This document shows positions 34,410-43,639 of a stretch of DNA of 64,000 nt, piece by piece. Location of the stretch: positions 992,001-1,056,000 of the forward strand of contig CAVXFH010000002.1 in assembly GCA_963761035.1 (NCBI GenBank). Direction: 5' to 3'. Source of the stretch: JARRQJ01 sp963761035. Lineage in GTDB: Bacteria; Pseudomonadota; Gammaproteobacteria; DRLM01. Positions within the stretch are counted from its first letter, which is position 1, and every line of letters starts with the position of its first letter. The notes under the pieces were generated by a model. It was not told the origin of the DNA, did no database searches, and worked only from the letters and a program-made list of their open reading frames with translations. Position numbers and translations under genes: made by a program.

Positions 34410-37127
34410 CTAAAATTGTATGGCGAGTCCGGCCGCAATGCTGTACTTGTGATAATCGCCCAGCGAGGGACTTTGCAGACCTATTGCCGTACCGACATTC
34501 TCGGTACTCAGGATGAAACCCGTCGGCAAATTGGAATTATTGCGCTGATAAGAGTAGTTGCAGAAGATGCTCATGGAATTGTTCACGGAATAATTCAAGC
34601 CCAGGGAGAGCGAATGGAATGTATTGACCCGGGATTGGGTAAACTTAGTCACCGAGTCGGGATGAGTATAATGGCTATAGGTAAATCCATATCCGCCGTT
34701 CGCGCTCATTTTGGGAGTGAGGCTTTTCGACAATTGCAAGTTGAGACCATGGCTGGAATAGGCAAAATCGCTGCCTATTGATGCTATATTCTGATTATTA
34801 AAGTACGTATATCCCCCGGTCCAGGACCACCCGTTGGCCCCCGACTGATTAAGTAACGCCCCTATGGAATAACTATTCGCATCAAAAATTGGGGAAGCAG
34901 TAGACCTAAAAATACGATATGAGCCATTTATCCGCCAGGCGCTAGGAACGGAATCCCGCTGCTCATGCGTAGTCAGCATAGGTAATAGAGCCATCATCCT
35001 AAACCGCTTTAAAGCATCCGCATAAAAACTCTGGGACTGATTGTAATGCTGTTCAACCAAAACGCCGTCCGTCTTGCTGAAACTATAATTAGCGGATAAG
35101 TACAGATCCCGCCATACGCCGTTGATGGACGGCGAGGCCTCCAGGGTAAAAAAATCGAACTGCTGTTGATGATAAACGGTATAGGTGGGACTTAGTCTCA
35201 TCCCCAGAAATATTCTTTTGCCACTTATCTTGCGCTTATACGATATTGAACCATTTGTGTCCGATCGTAATTCTTGAGTCGGGTTGGTAGGACTTAGATT
35301 ACTGTTGCTGTCGAAAGTCAAAGAGTATCCCGCGTCAATAGAATACCCGTTCACGCGCTTCATTAATGCCCTTAGACGCGCCTTGGCCGTATCGGCAAGT
35401 CCCGGAATCCCGCTAATCGCTACAGCCTGGTATTCGGTGATCGCGTCCTCCTCGCGGCCGGACTGCTCATCTATATCAGCCAAGCTTAGTTTCGCCAAAG
35501 CATGGCCGGGCACGATACGCAGCACCATTTTATATTCCGCGGTCGCTTCTTCAATTTTGTCTTCTCTTGCATAGGTGAGTCCCAAGAAGAAGTGTGCGAC
35601 ATAAGCATCTCTATTCTCGTTGATGATCGCCTTGAATTCCTTTTCGGCTTCACCCATATTACCCGCATTAAACGCCTTTTTAGCCAGTATCAGAGCTATT
35701 TGCCTCGCCAGCCTTTGCTTTTGGGCGGGATCTCGCTCCAAGTCCAGGGCCCGGCCAAGCATCTCCAATGATTTGTTTGCTTCTCCCGCATCATCGTATA
35801 AGTTACCCAACATGGCCAAGCTGCGGGAGTCATCGGCGCCGAGTCGCACAGCGCTTTCAAACGCCTCTATCGCCTCACTGGTCCGTCGTAGTTGCGAATA
35901 CAATAACCCAAGATCAAGCCAAGCCTGACGGTCGTTGGGATTTTTCACAATTTCCGCGCGATATGACGCAATGCGTTCATCGGCCGTGGCTGAGCGCCCG
36001 GGCGTCTGCGGTTCCGCGGATTTGATATTTGCTAATAGATTTGCGGCCTGCTGCGCTTGAGGGGCATCTCCGCCTTTAGCAATAATTTCCTGTAATTCGC
36101 CAACAGCCTCTTCCAAGTTGCCTTGCTCCAGGTACAAGGTTCCTAAACGAAGCTTCACCTCAAGATCCGCCGGTTTATCGCTCTGGAGTGAAAGCAGCAT
36201 TTCTCGCGCGCGCGAGAAATCTCCAAGATCGTGATAAATCGTCGCCAAATTAAACCTCGCAATGGGATTATGCGGATCCGCGGCAATTACTTTTTCATAT
36301 TCGCGCTGGGCATCCGCCCGCTGTCCCTTGGCCATATATAAAGCACCGTGCACAAATGCCAATTTGGTTTCGAGGAGAGAAATGTATGGCGCGCCGCGAG
36401 GAGCCAGCTGCAGAGCCCGCTCATAATAGTCGGCGCTCTTTTGCAATTCGCCTTTTTTTTCGAAAACATCGCCAAGATACCTATATACCAGCGCATTGGT
36501 TGGCTGAATCGCCATGGCTTTTTCCAATACGCTTTGCGCTGCAGTAGAGCGCCCCATAAATAACAGGGTCAGCCCTTCATCCATGAGCGTAGGGACATCA
36601 TCAGGATAATCGGCCAATACACTGGAGAATTCCTGTAAAGCTCGATCAAAATTACCCTCTCTGCCGTATTGCTTGCCCAACAATACTCGAATCCGTTTAT
36701 GGGCAATCTTTGCCTCCGGCGTATTTGGAGCCATCTCCGTTACTTTGCGATATGCCTCCAGAGCTTTATCCCACAACTGTGCGCCTTCAAAGGTTTGTGC
36801 CAGTACCAAGCGAAGCTTAATATTGGCCGGCTCCGACTGTACACCGCGATTCATGTACTCAATACCTTTTGGGATCTGGTTTATGCGTAGATAAATCGTC
36901 CCTGCGCGAAACAGGGCTTCGGAGTTTTTCCCATCCAGCTGAAGAACCGATTGAAAGACCCGCAATGCCTGCTCCAATTCGCTTTGCTGCAACAGTTTTC
37001 GACCTTCGGCCATTAATTTCTCTACGTTGCCCGCTGCTGGCGCGGTAAGCGATTTTTCTTGTGCGCCACAGAGGTTGGAACAGCAAAGAATGCCCAACAA
37101 TAAAAGAATATCGGCCAGCCGCCTCAT
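34410..37127 (-). CDS. Periplasmic TPR-array protein with C-terminal outer-membrane beta-barrel
   Basis: About 905 residues. A signal peptide (MRRLADILLLLGILCC to about residue 22) is followed by roughly 14 tetratricopeptide repeats to about residue 615, for example LFRAGTIYLRINQIPKGIEYMNRG and FNLATIYHDLGDFSRAREML. The last 290 residues are an aromatic-rich, alternating region (GMRLSPTYTVYHQQQFDF, WSWTGGYTYFNNQN, KYSIAAGLAIQF) ending in Phe, the mark of a beta-barrel. This TPR-plus-barrel layout is that of polysaccharide exporters BcsC and PgaA, but the barrel is shorter and no synthase lies nearby. The ATG at 37127 is chosen as the first with a signal peptide. Last gene of a minus-strand run with two other outer-membrane proteins and an RND pump; the substrate is unknown. 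Confidence 0.8.
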   Translation of the reverse strand: MRRLADILLLLGILCCSNLCGAQEKSLTAPAAGNVEKLMAEGRKLLQQSELEQALRVFQSVLQLDGKNSEALFRAGTIYLRINQIPKGIEYMNRGVQSEPANIKLRLVLAQTFEGAQLWDKALEAYRKVTEMAPNTPEAKIAHKRIRVLLGKQYGREGNFDRALQEFSSVLADYPDDVPTLMDEGLTLLFMGRSTAAQSVLEKAMAIQPTNALVYRYLGDVFEKKGELQKSADYYERALQLAPRGAPYISLLETKLAFVHGALYMAKGQRADAQREYEKVIAADPHNPIARFNLATIYHDLGDFSRAREMLLSLQSDKPADLEVKLRLGTLYLEQGNLEEAVGELQEIIAKGGDAPQAQQAANLLANIKSAEPQTPGRSATADERIASYRAEIVKNPNDRQAWLDLGLLYSQLRRTSEAIEAFESAVRLGADDSRSLAMLGNLYDDAGEANKSLEMLGRALDLERDPAQKQRLARQIALILAKKAFNAGNMGEAEKEFKAIINENRDAYVAHFFLGLTYAREDKIEEATAEYKMVLRIVPGHALAKLSLADIDEQSGREEDAITEYQAVAISGIPGLADTAKARLRALMKRVNGYSIDAGYSLTFDSNSNLSPTNPTQELRSDTNGSISYKRKISGKRIFLGMRLSPTYTVYHQQQFDFFTLEASPSINGVWRDLYLSANYSFSKTDGVLVEQHYNQSQSFYADALKRFRMMALLPMLTTHEQRDSVPSAWRINGSYRIFRSTASPIFDANSYSIGALLNQSGANGWSWTGGYTYFNNQNIASIGSDFAYSSHGLNLQLSKSLTPKMSANGGYGFTYSHYTHPDSVTKFTQSRVNTFHSLSLGLNYSVNNSMSIFCNYSYQRNNSNLPTGFILSTENVGTAIGLQSPSLGDYHKYSIAAGLAIQF

Positions 37128-37191
37128 CACAGAGATGCCATCTTCACAGTCGGCGGCTAATTTTATAAGCATGGATTAAAATGCTATTATT

Positions 37192-38091
37192 CTAAAAATA
37201 GACGGTCGCCTTTAACAGCGCCTTCCATCCATCAAAATCCAATCTTAAATCGCGATATTCTCCACCGCTCTCCGCCTTATATTGTATGTTACCTGTGGCC
37301 GGATTCTGGATTATCGGTATTTCTAGAAATAGATTGTCATTATCAGTAAAATCGGTGGTCAGATTGCCGTTGCCTAGCCTAAGAGGCTTAAATCCAAAAG
37401 CGTAACCTACCTCAATTCCCAAAGAGGACCAGTCGTTAATAAACCATTCGGCTCCACCTCCGCCCTGCAGAAGCAACAATCCAGTGGCGCTGGTCTCGAC
37501 CACCATGGATCTTCTAAAACTTTGCGGCGGCCCGCTAACAAACAGCAATGAAAAATTTTCTCTGTAATTGACATCAAAAATATCATGCAAGGTCAGCGTG
37601 AAGTAAAAATCATGATTCTTGGGTTTATGAACAGCGTTGTATCGCCATCCGAGATAAAATTCATTGAATGCAATATCGCCCTTTCTGCGCGCGATCACCG
37701 ATTCGAAAGCCCCCTGTATGGGGAATATCCCCGGCACATTCGTTGAAGAGCTCGCTTCCCAAGTTGCTCCGCCGATTAATAACGAGTACTTTTCATTGAT
37801 ACGCCATTGAAGCTCCAACCCTCCCAAATAGCCTGGATCTAATTCTGGTAGCGGGTCACGAAAGGTAAATGGAACGGTAACGTTATTATTATTACCAGAT
37901 TGGTCGACGATGTCCGCAGTCCCTTCATAGGGGGAACGAAATAGACCCTTATTGAGTGATTTTAAGGATGGGCTGAATAACCCCAAATAGGGCGATATGC
38001 CCCAATCGTGCCCGCCGTCAAGTGCCCATCCATTCACCGCGGCCAGGCTGATGATAATAATTAATGAGGTTCGTATGGTTCTATGGCGCAT
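37192..38091 (-). CDS. Outer-membrane beta-barrel protein, unknown function
   Basis: A 299-residue protein with a signal peptide (RTSLIIIISLAAVNGWA) and alternating hydrophobic and aromatic strands through to a C-terminal Phe (WKALLKATVYF), as expected for an outer-membrane barrel of perhaps 10-14 strands. LFSPSLKSLNKGLF and YLGGLELQWRINEKYSLLIGGATWEAS read like an OmpW/OprF-style opening, but I cannot place it in a named family. The ATG at 38091 lies inside the end of the RND gene, giving a short overlap, so co-translation is likely. It may form the outer channel or sensor partner of the RND protein (inference). Confidence 0.7.
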   Translation of the reverse strand: MRHRTIRTSLIIIISLAAVNGWALDGGHDWGISPYLGLFSPSLKSLNKGLFRSPYEGTADIVDQSGNNNNVTVPFTFRDPLPELDPGYLGGLELQWRINEKYSLLIGGATWEASSSTNVPGIFPIQGAFESVIARRKGDIAFNEFYLGWRYNAVHKPKNHDFYFTLTLHDIFDVNYRENFSLLFVSGPPQSFRRSMVVETSATGLLLLQGGGGAEWFINDWSSLGIEVGYAFGFKPLRLGNGNLTTDFTDNDNLFLEIPIIQNPATGNIQYKAESGGEYRDLRLDFDGWKALLKATVYF

Positions 38092-40636
38092 GCGCCGGTT
38101 TCTGGCCCGACTCTGGAGCACGCCCAAATGCAAACATCACAGGCAGAATAATTAGCGCCGCCAAGCAACTCACCACCATGTAGGAAGTCACAAAATAGGC
38201 CAATTTAATGTTGGGTGGAAAATTTGATACGAATAAAGCGGCAAAGCCGATTGTCACCACGAGCGCATTGAATACGATAGTCCTTCCGATAGTTCGTATC
38301 GTGGCCTGGGTGGCCAGAAGAACGTCGCCGGTGCGACTCAATTCAGATCTATACCTATATATATAATGCGTCGTATAGTCTACCCCGACGCCGATCGCCA
38401 CCCCAGCCGCCAATGTGGTAGACACATCAATAGGAATAGACAGGAATCCAGCGACCCCCGCGACAATAAGAGTTGTGATGGTAATAGGGATAACGGCAAA
38501 TATCCCCATTTTAAACGATCTGAATAGTAATATTGCTATCAAAAGGATAGCAATCTTCGACAATAGAATCGAACTGATTTGACTTTTAATTAATAATTGA
38601 GACCACACATATGAATTATTCGCCGAGCTGGCAAAATGAGCTTCGACGGGCAGGTTGGCAAATTCTTTATCGATGTATTTCCTTGTTTGATCAATAATAT
38701 ATTTCAAAGGAGCCGTATGATCCGTCTTAATGTAAAAGTTTACCAACCCTTGCCGGTAATCATAATCAACCAACTCATCCAATTGTTGGGGGCGCCCGGA
38801 GACAGAGAATAAAAATAAATACTCGCCAATCTGGGCCGCGCTGTCTGGAATGACATCGAATTTCTCATCCTCTGCATGGAGGGTTTTGTTCATATTCTTT
38901 ATATAATCAACGATTGATAATGAACCGCCCACATAGGGCAAACCACCCACGTAGTTCTGCAGCCCCTCTATACGCCGCAACAACTCGGGTGATTTGAAAA
39001 TATCTTTTCTATCTCCCTCCAACACAACGCTCAGAAAAATCGTGCCATTGAATTCTTTGTTGAACATCTTATTCCCTAAAACAACCTCGCTATCCTTCGG
39101 AAAATCACTCATCCAACTGGAATCCACGCGCAACTTGGATGTTCCTATTGCTGCAACCGTACATATCACGAGCAAGGCGAACGCTGCTGCCCAGCGGTTT
39201 GTATGAAGCACCTCGGCCCCACGTACCAATATTGTCGTTAACGTGTTCTGCTCCCCGTTTACACGCAATGCCCTGCGTTTAGCGAGATAACTGGCCACTT
39301 TCGGCTTCATCAAGCTTAGAGACGCCGGAATGAATGTGACCGTAAGCAGCCAACTGATGAAAATGCCCAAGACCGTGAAGAGTCCGAAGCTAATAAAGGG
39401 CGGCATCTCCGCAAATATCAGCGAAAGAAATCCGACCGCTGTAGTGATACTTGTTGTAATAATAGGCAGGCCCAATCGACTCATCACCTTTAAGAGGATC
39501 TCGGAACTCGTGCAATGCGCGTCGTGCAGAACGTGATCATAATAGTCACTAAGCAGGTGCACCGAATCCGCGATACTTACCGCAACCAAAATCACTGGCA
39601 TCATGGTAGAAATGGTATAGAGGGGCACATTAAGGAGCGCCATGATGCCCATGGTCCAGACGATAGACGCCCCCAAAGCGAATAGAGGAAGTACCACGCT
39701 GCGCGCCGTCCGAAAAATTAAGAACAGGGTGATCGCGAGCGCGGCCAGTAGCAGTGGAATGATCTTCCACATGTCGCTTATAGCGTTCAGTCCGGATGTC
39801 ACCTCGATCACGGGTCTGCCAGCGAGGTAAATCCTGTCGCCATTCTGCGCCTGTCCCACCGCCTGATTGCCAGCGGCGCCCTTATCCTCGCCTTGCTGCC
39901 ACTGTTGTCCCCATCCTCCACTTCCTTGCTTCGCGGAAGTTTGTCCGCCACCAGCGTTATTTTGCTGCCAGCCGGACTGCCCTTGCTTACCCTTTTGCCA
40001 CTCGCCCCCACCGCCGGCACTGGCGCACTCCTGCATGGCGCTCCAATCTCCCGTTTCTTGCGGAAGAATTTGGCACTTGATCTCGAAATAAGTCTTATAG
40101 CGCGTGTCGATGCCTTCCTTGAGTTTGGCCCGAATCATGGCCGCCTTACCGTCGCTAGAAACGAGATTGCCAACGAATAATTTGCTATTGGCATAGATTG
40201 TTTCTTTTAAGCGCGCAATATCCGCTTCATCGGTGGGGACATGGGGCATCAAAGGTACGGTGCCGATACTAGATTTCGTTCCAACAAAGATAGTGGCGGT
40301 AGATAACGACGCCACATCAATGGGACGATCGGCGATTACACCGGGTAACGCCGCGATCTTTTCCGTTATATGAGCGATACGCGCCAGCGTTGTGGGGTTA
40401 AAGATCCCCTCCCGCTCATTGACGATACCGACAATGACCGAGTCTTTGACACCGAACACTTCATCAATCTTCTCATCATATTTAATGGCGGGATGATCTT
40501 TGGGCAAATAAACCCGCGCGTCCGTCTCCCAGTGCAGGTTGGGCAACTGCATGGCCAAATAGACCGTTACCCCTAAGATCAATGCAATAGTTGTCTTGGG
40601 AAATCGAATCGCCGCTGAATAAAGTTGTTTTACCAT
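38081..40636 (-). CDS. RND/MMPL superfamily transporter (HAE3-like)
   Basis: An 851-residue inner-membrane pump with two halves, each with one N-terminal helix, a large periplasmic loop and five more helices. The C-terminal half has the charged membrane motif AAGVAIGVGVDYTTHYIYRYRS and the N-terminal half LVAVSIADSVHLLSDYYDH, both used for proton coupling in this group. Members of this branch move lipids, hopanoids or other hydrophobic molecules to the outer membrane. Residues about 203-268 of the first periplasmic loop are a Gly/Gln/Trp-rich low-complexity insert (GGGGEWQKGKQGQSGW and on) not expected in the family. It lies between a DUF1302-like gene and a beta-barrel gene. The substrate is unknown. 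Confidence 0.85.
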   Translation of the reverse strand: MVKQLYSAAIRFPKTTIALILGVTVYLAMQLPNLHWETDARVYLPKDHPAIKYDEKIDEVFGVKDSVIVGIVNEREGIFNPTTLARIAHITEKIAALPGVIADRPIDVASLSTATIFVGTKSSIGTVPLMPHVPTDEADIARLKETIYANSKLFVGNLVSSDGKAAMIRAKLKEGIDTRYKTYFEIKCQILPQETGDWSAMQECASAGGGGEWQKGKQGQSGWQQNNAGGGQTSAKQGSGGWGQQWQQGEDKGAAGNQAVGQAQNGDRIYLAGRPVIEVTSGLNAISDMWKIIPLLLAALAITLFLIFRTARSVVLPLFALGASIVWTMGIMALLNVPLYTISTMMPVILVAVSIADSVHLLSDYYDHVLHDAHCTSSEILLKVMSRLGLPIITTSITTAVGFLSLIFAEMPPFISFGLFTVLGIFISWLLTVTFIPASLSLMKPKVASYLAKRRALRVNGEQNTLTTILVRGAEVLHTNRWAAAFALLVICTVAAIGTSKLRVDSSWMSDFPKDSEVVLGNKMFNKEFNGTIFLSVVLEGDRKDIFKSPELLRRIEGLQNYVGGLPYVGGSLSIVDYIKNMNKTLHAEDEKFDVIPDSAAQIGEYLFLFSVSGRPQQLDELVDYDYRQGLVNFYIKTDHTAPLKYIIDQTRKYIDKEFANLPVEAHFASSANNSYVWSQLLIKSQISSILLSKIAILLIAILLFRSFKMGIFAVIPITITTLIVAGVAGFLSIPIDVSTTLAAGVAIGVGVDYTTHYIYRYRSELSRTGDVLLATQATIRTIGRTIVFNALVVTIGFAALFVSNFPPNIKLAYFVTSYMVVSCLAALIILPVMFAFGRAPESGQKPAHAP

Positions 40637-40720
40637 ATCGCCCCTGCAACGTTAGATGTATGATTTGCGTATGCAAATTTTTCTAGATTAAGATCTGCCC
40701 TTTTTGCACTTAAAAATCAA

Positions 40721-42241
40721 TCAAAAAGAATATCTAAAATTCAAAAATACGCGGTCGTTGTCATGAAAATTACCCAAAAATTGGGCACGCTGCTCTGGCA
40801 CCGCTACATTGCCAAGCGCATCCAAGACGCCAGAAACGCCAAATTGTGATGCATTTCCGAAGAACATATCGAGCCCCATTTGTATTTGGAAATGGTCCGT
40901 CATGCGTAATGTCCATTCCGGCTTCAAATACATCTCTTCCAAATTGACCAGGTATATGGCCAGGAAGGTGAATATCGTGGAGCTTTCCGGAAATTCTTTG
41001 CGCACAAACAGATTGATACCCGTGTCATATTGATCCTGAATAATGGCTGGGTCGTAATTAAAAATGATCCATTGCACAATACTGGGGGAAAAACTTGCAC
41101 CCAACCAATTATAGTCTACGCCTAAACCCCATCTAAGATGATCCCGTCGAAATTCGCCATTATCATCCAACCACCCGTCGTGATTCTCATCCGCATTGGA
41201 GATTGCGAAGTATTTCCCAGTAACATATGCCAATTCGCCCTTCAAAATTGAAGCTCCGAGCTGTTTCACGAAGGTAGCGCCGTACATAGATATACGCGTA
41301 TAAGTGGGGAAAAATTCAGGGTCTATTGATTGATCAAGATAAACATGGCGAAAAATGACCGGGAAATCGTCCCAGGTATAAAAATAGCTAAGTGCAAACT
41401 CCGTATTCCAGATAGTGGTATTTACCTTAAACCCGAATTCCGAATTCTTGTAATCGAAAGATTTGGGATATTTAGTTCCAGGCACTTCCTGCAATAGCTC
41501 CCACTCAGAACCCGGCGGAGCAGGCTTATCAAATGTCATGTCTGGTATCCACAGCATTTGATATGACGCTTCTTGCCGATAGTAATCAAGCTTAGCCATC
41601 CAGAGGGGAATACGATAGTCTAGAAGGTCGGGCAGGATTAATTCTCTAAAATCCACTGGATTTATTTCATCAGTAATTCTTACGCCTTCCAAAACTCCCC
41701 AAACGACAAATTGCTTACCTAATCGTATATCGAGGTCCCCAAAAAACATATCTGCATAAAGCTCTCTAATGGCAGCGCCCACCGCGTCTTTCTCCTTGGG
41801 AAGAGTCTCAAGATAGGCCAAAGGTTGGTTGGCATCCCGTTGATACCTCGCGGCGATTGTGTCGTAATCAAACAGGTCATATGCAAGATCATAATATGCC
41901 CAACCTGAAAAATTAAACTTTAAGTGAGAGCTATAGGGATACTTCGCATTGAGATAGGCCACGTTTCTTATTTTTGTAATCGAGCGTGGCTTCCGGTATC
42001 GATAAGCGGTTTGATTCTCCAGATAACCGCTCAACTGGACATCGGACAAAAAGGAGTTCCGATCACCCCCCTGAACCGATTCCGCTAACTCACCGGAAGA
42101 TAATCCATCCTTCAAACCACCCTCTTTACCCGAGATATCCGCGCTCGCGATGCGACCCCCGAAAGATAGTAATATTACACAGAACAAGGCAGAAACTCCG
42201 GGTAGCAGCCTATCAAACCGCTTTATAAGGACTCCTTGCAT
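40721..42241 (-). CDS. DUF1302-like outer-membrane protein
   Basis: About 506 residues with a signal peptide (LLPGVSALFCVILLSFGG to about residue 32) and a long beta-rich body. The body has the DUF1302 family features LSGYLENQTAYRYR, REAYADMFFGDLDIRLGKQ-like text (RELYADMFFGDLDIRLGKQ) followed by VVWG, and EINPVDFRE, with a C-terminal Phe. Members are often encoded beside RND/MMPL lipid transporters, as here. The ATG at 42241 or a GTG three codons earlier may start it; both overlap the end of the RHH gene. I infer an outer-membrane receptor or channel for the RND pump. A matching outer-membrane lipoprotein or DUF1329 partner was not seen. Confidence 0.75.
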   Translation of the reverse strand: MQGVLIKRFDRLLPGVSALFCVILLSFGGRIASADISGKEGGLKDGLSSGELAESVQGGDRNSFLSDVQLSGYLENQTAYRYRKPRSITKIRNVAYLNAKYPYSSHLKFNFSGWAYYDLAYDLFDYDTIAARYQRDANQPLAYLETLPKEKDAVGAAIRELYADMFFGDLDIRLGKQFVVWGVLEGVRITDEINPVDFRELILPDLLDYRIPLWMAKLDYYRQEASYQMLWIPDMTFDKPAPPGSEWELLQEVPGTKYPKSFDYKNSEFGFKVNTTIWNTEFALSYFYTWDDFPVIFRHVYLDQSIDPEFFPTYTRISMYGATFVKQLGASILKGELAYVTGKYFAISNADENHDGWLDDNGEFRRDHLRWGLGVDYNWLGASFSPSIVQWIIFNYDPAIIQDQYDTGINLFVRKEFPESSTIFTFLAIYLVNLEEMYLKPEWTLRMTDHFQIQMGLDMFFGNASQFGVSGVLDALGNVAVPEQRAQFLGNFHDNDRVFLNFRYSF

Positions 42242-42669
42242 ATAGCACACAATAAAACGCGTTCTTCCCCGGAGGCTGCAATACCCAAAGTTACATATGA
42301 TCCAGGCTCCAAGCTCTTACCACATCCCGCACATACAGTCGATCGATTTAGGCGTATATCCTCCCAGCCGAGAACCATGGGAAATTTATTTGTACCAGTG
42401 GCATCCGGACCGTTTTTTTGAATGTAGGCGCCTATTCCGGAAGGGCCGGACTTCTGCGCTGTTTCTTTCTCGCCAAAGGCATCTTCCAGCACATTTCTAA
42501 TAAGTATCGAGACAGGGATCCCCAATTCCTCTGCTCGTGTAATCACTTTTTTCTTTAGCAATTTTGGGACGCGCGCGCCCAAATATTCTTCTTTGCGCTT
42601 CATAGCAATAGCGTGCACTTTTGCTCCTATCCCCTGTCGAGAACGTGCAAATTTCTCTGATGTAAACAT
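42223..42669 (-). CDS. Ribbon-helix-helix/zinc-ribbon protein, likely regulator
   Basis: 148 residues. The N-terminal part (EEYLGARVPKLLKKKVITRA then EELGIPVSILIRNVLEDAF, about residues 25-65) looks like a ribbon-helix-helix DNA-binding fold. The C-terminal part has two cysteine pairs, CAGCGK near residue 112 and CAIC near 143, spaced as a zinc ribbon. I do not recognise a named family. An AGGTGG site five bases before the ATG at 42669 decides the start. It is the first gene of the envelope run, overlaps the next gene, and has two perfect inverted repeats 58-107 bases upstream that could be its operators (inference). Confidence 0.65.
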   Translation of the reverse strand: MFTSEKFARSRQGIGAKVHAIAMKRKEEYLGARVPKLLKKKVITRAEELGIPVSILIRNVLEDAFGEKETAQKSGPSGIGAYIQKNGPDATGTNKFPMVLGWEDIRLNRSTVCAGCGKSLEPGSYVTLGIAASGEERVLLCAICKESL

Positions 42670-42726
42670 ACACCACCTCGTTCCTTAATATGTGAGTTAA
42701 CGGGTCGAACGCGATTTTATATAGGC

Positions 42727-42755
42727 GATCAGCAATCTGAAACTGATTGCTGATC
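42727..42755. repeat. Perfect 11-bp inverted repeat
   Basis: GATCAGCAATC, seven bases, GATTGCTGATC. There is no T-tract on either side. It lies 58 bases upstream of the RHH-gene ATG, a suitable place for an operator or a 5' leader hairpin. Confidence 0.85.
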
Positions 42756-42759
42756 TAAC

Positions 42760-42776
42760 GTATAACTTTGTTATAC
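42760..42776. promoter_or_regulatory. Operator-like dyad upstream of the RHH gene
   Basis: GTATAAC-TTT-GTTATAC is a perfect 7-bp dyad five bases from the previous repeat and 91 bases upstream of the RHH-gene ATG. Ribbon-helix-helix dimers bind short dyads like this, so self-regulation is plausible. Confidence 0.55.
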
Positions 42777-42987
42777 ATTTGTCAACTAGGACCTCGCCTC
42801 ATACCCTTACATAAGAGCAAGCCACGATTATTATCCCCAACCCGCACAGACATTCATGCCAAAACTAAAGCTATTTCACTGGTAGCTGCGTGTTCATAAT
42901 ACCAACAAAAGCTTATCTACACTCCGCTTACGCAAAGATTAAACAATAACCATATGCATGACATGACAACTACCCGCACATAGGCAA

Positions 42988-43033
42988 TTAGCAACGCACT
43001 TAACCAACAAAATCCCGACTATTGCGTTGCTAA
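42988..43033. repeat. Perfect 11-bp inverted repeat with 24-base spacer
   Basis: TTAGCAACGCA at 42988-42998 and TGCGTTGCTAA at 43023-43033 are exact reverse complements. No open frame or terminator-like T-run is linked to them. Confidence 0.8.
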
Positions 43034-43191
43034 AACTCGACATGAAAAAAGATCAGCCGCTCGCCGCCGGAGCTATATCACCCATATCCTATCGATTGGC
43101 GGCTCAACATTCGCAGCGCCAAGTGCGCCATAGACATGAGCATCTTTTATGATCTCTTCCCTGATGTCAGCGATATCAGTGTCGACCTAAC

Positions 43192-43219
43192 GATATCACC
43201 CAGGGTATCCTGGGATATC
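43192..43219. repeat. Hairpin with two-base bulge
   Basis: CCCAGG-GTAT-CCTGGG is a perfect 6-bp hairpin. It is extended by GATAT and ATATC outside a two-base CA bulge on the left arm. Confidence 0.7.
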
Positions 43220-43639
43220 CTGAGCAAGGCAATAAGCCCGCGTCCCAAATAAACTCGGACGCCCGGCCCTAGTCATCAATGATTGTTCTTGATCACCAAT
43301 CAACCATAGTGCATTTTCCGCCAAAGGCAAATCCATATTCATCGTCATTGCCACTGACACGACCGCCCCTTTCCTTCCCTCTGCGGGTCCGACATCGATC
43401 CTCAAACAATGTCCGCCTGTGATATACACACTTTCTCTTGCTGTCCAAATCTAGACAACATTTCTTGAATGATCTGATTACGGTTATTTATGTCAGATGA
43501 GCCAATGGGCACAAAGTGAGCGACGTACTACGTACTAATTAAAGTTCCCGCCCCCTGAAGCCGAATGATTTTTCCTGCCGATTGTGGCATATTTACTCGA
43601 ATTTCATCCACGCGTTGCTTTTTTAATGAGGGATTTTAA

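Larger units (their letters stand above)
42670..43639. other. 970-bp non-coding region with inverted repeats
   Basis: It parts the divergent RHH-led run and the methyltransferase gene. There are four perfect or near-perfect inverted repeats: 42727-42755, 42760-42776, 42988-43033 and 43192-43219. A 77-codon minus frame at 43196-43429 has no ribosome site and no recognisable domain. AT-rich compared with the genes around 1-30 kb. A GAGGG site at the right end serves the methyltransferase ATG. Confidence 0.7.

Noticed and set aside
43196..43429. 77-codon minus-strand frame in the 970-bp gap
   Set aside because: No ribosome site, no family, and it overlaps a hairpin; other frames of like length occur by chance.
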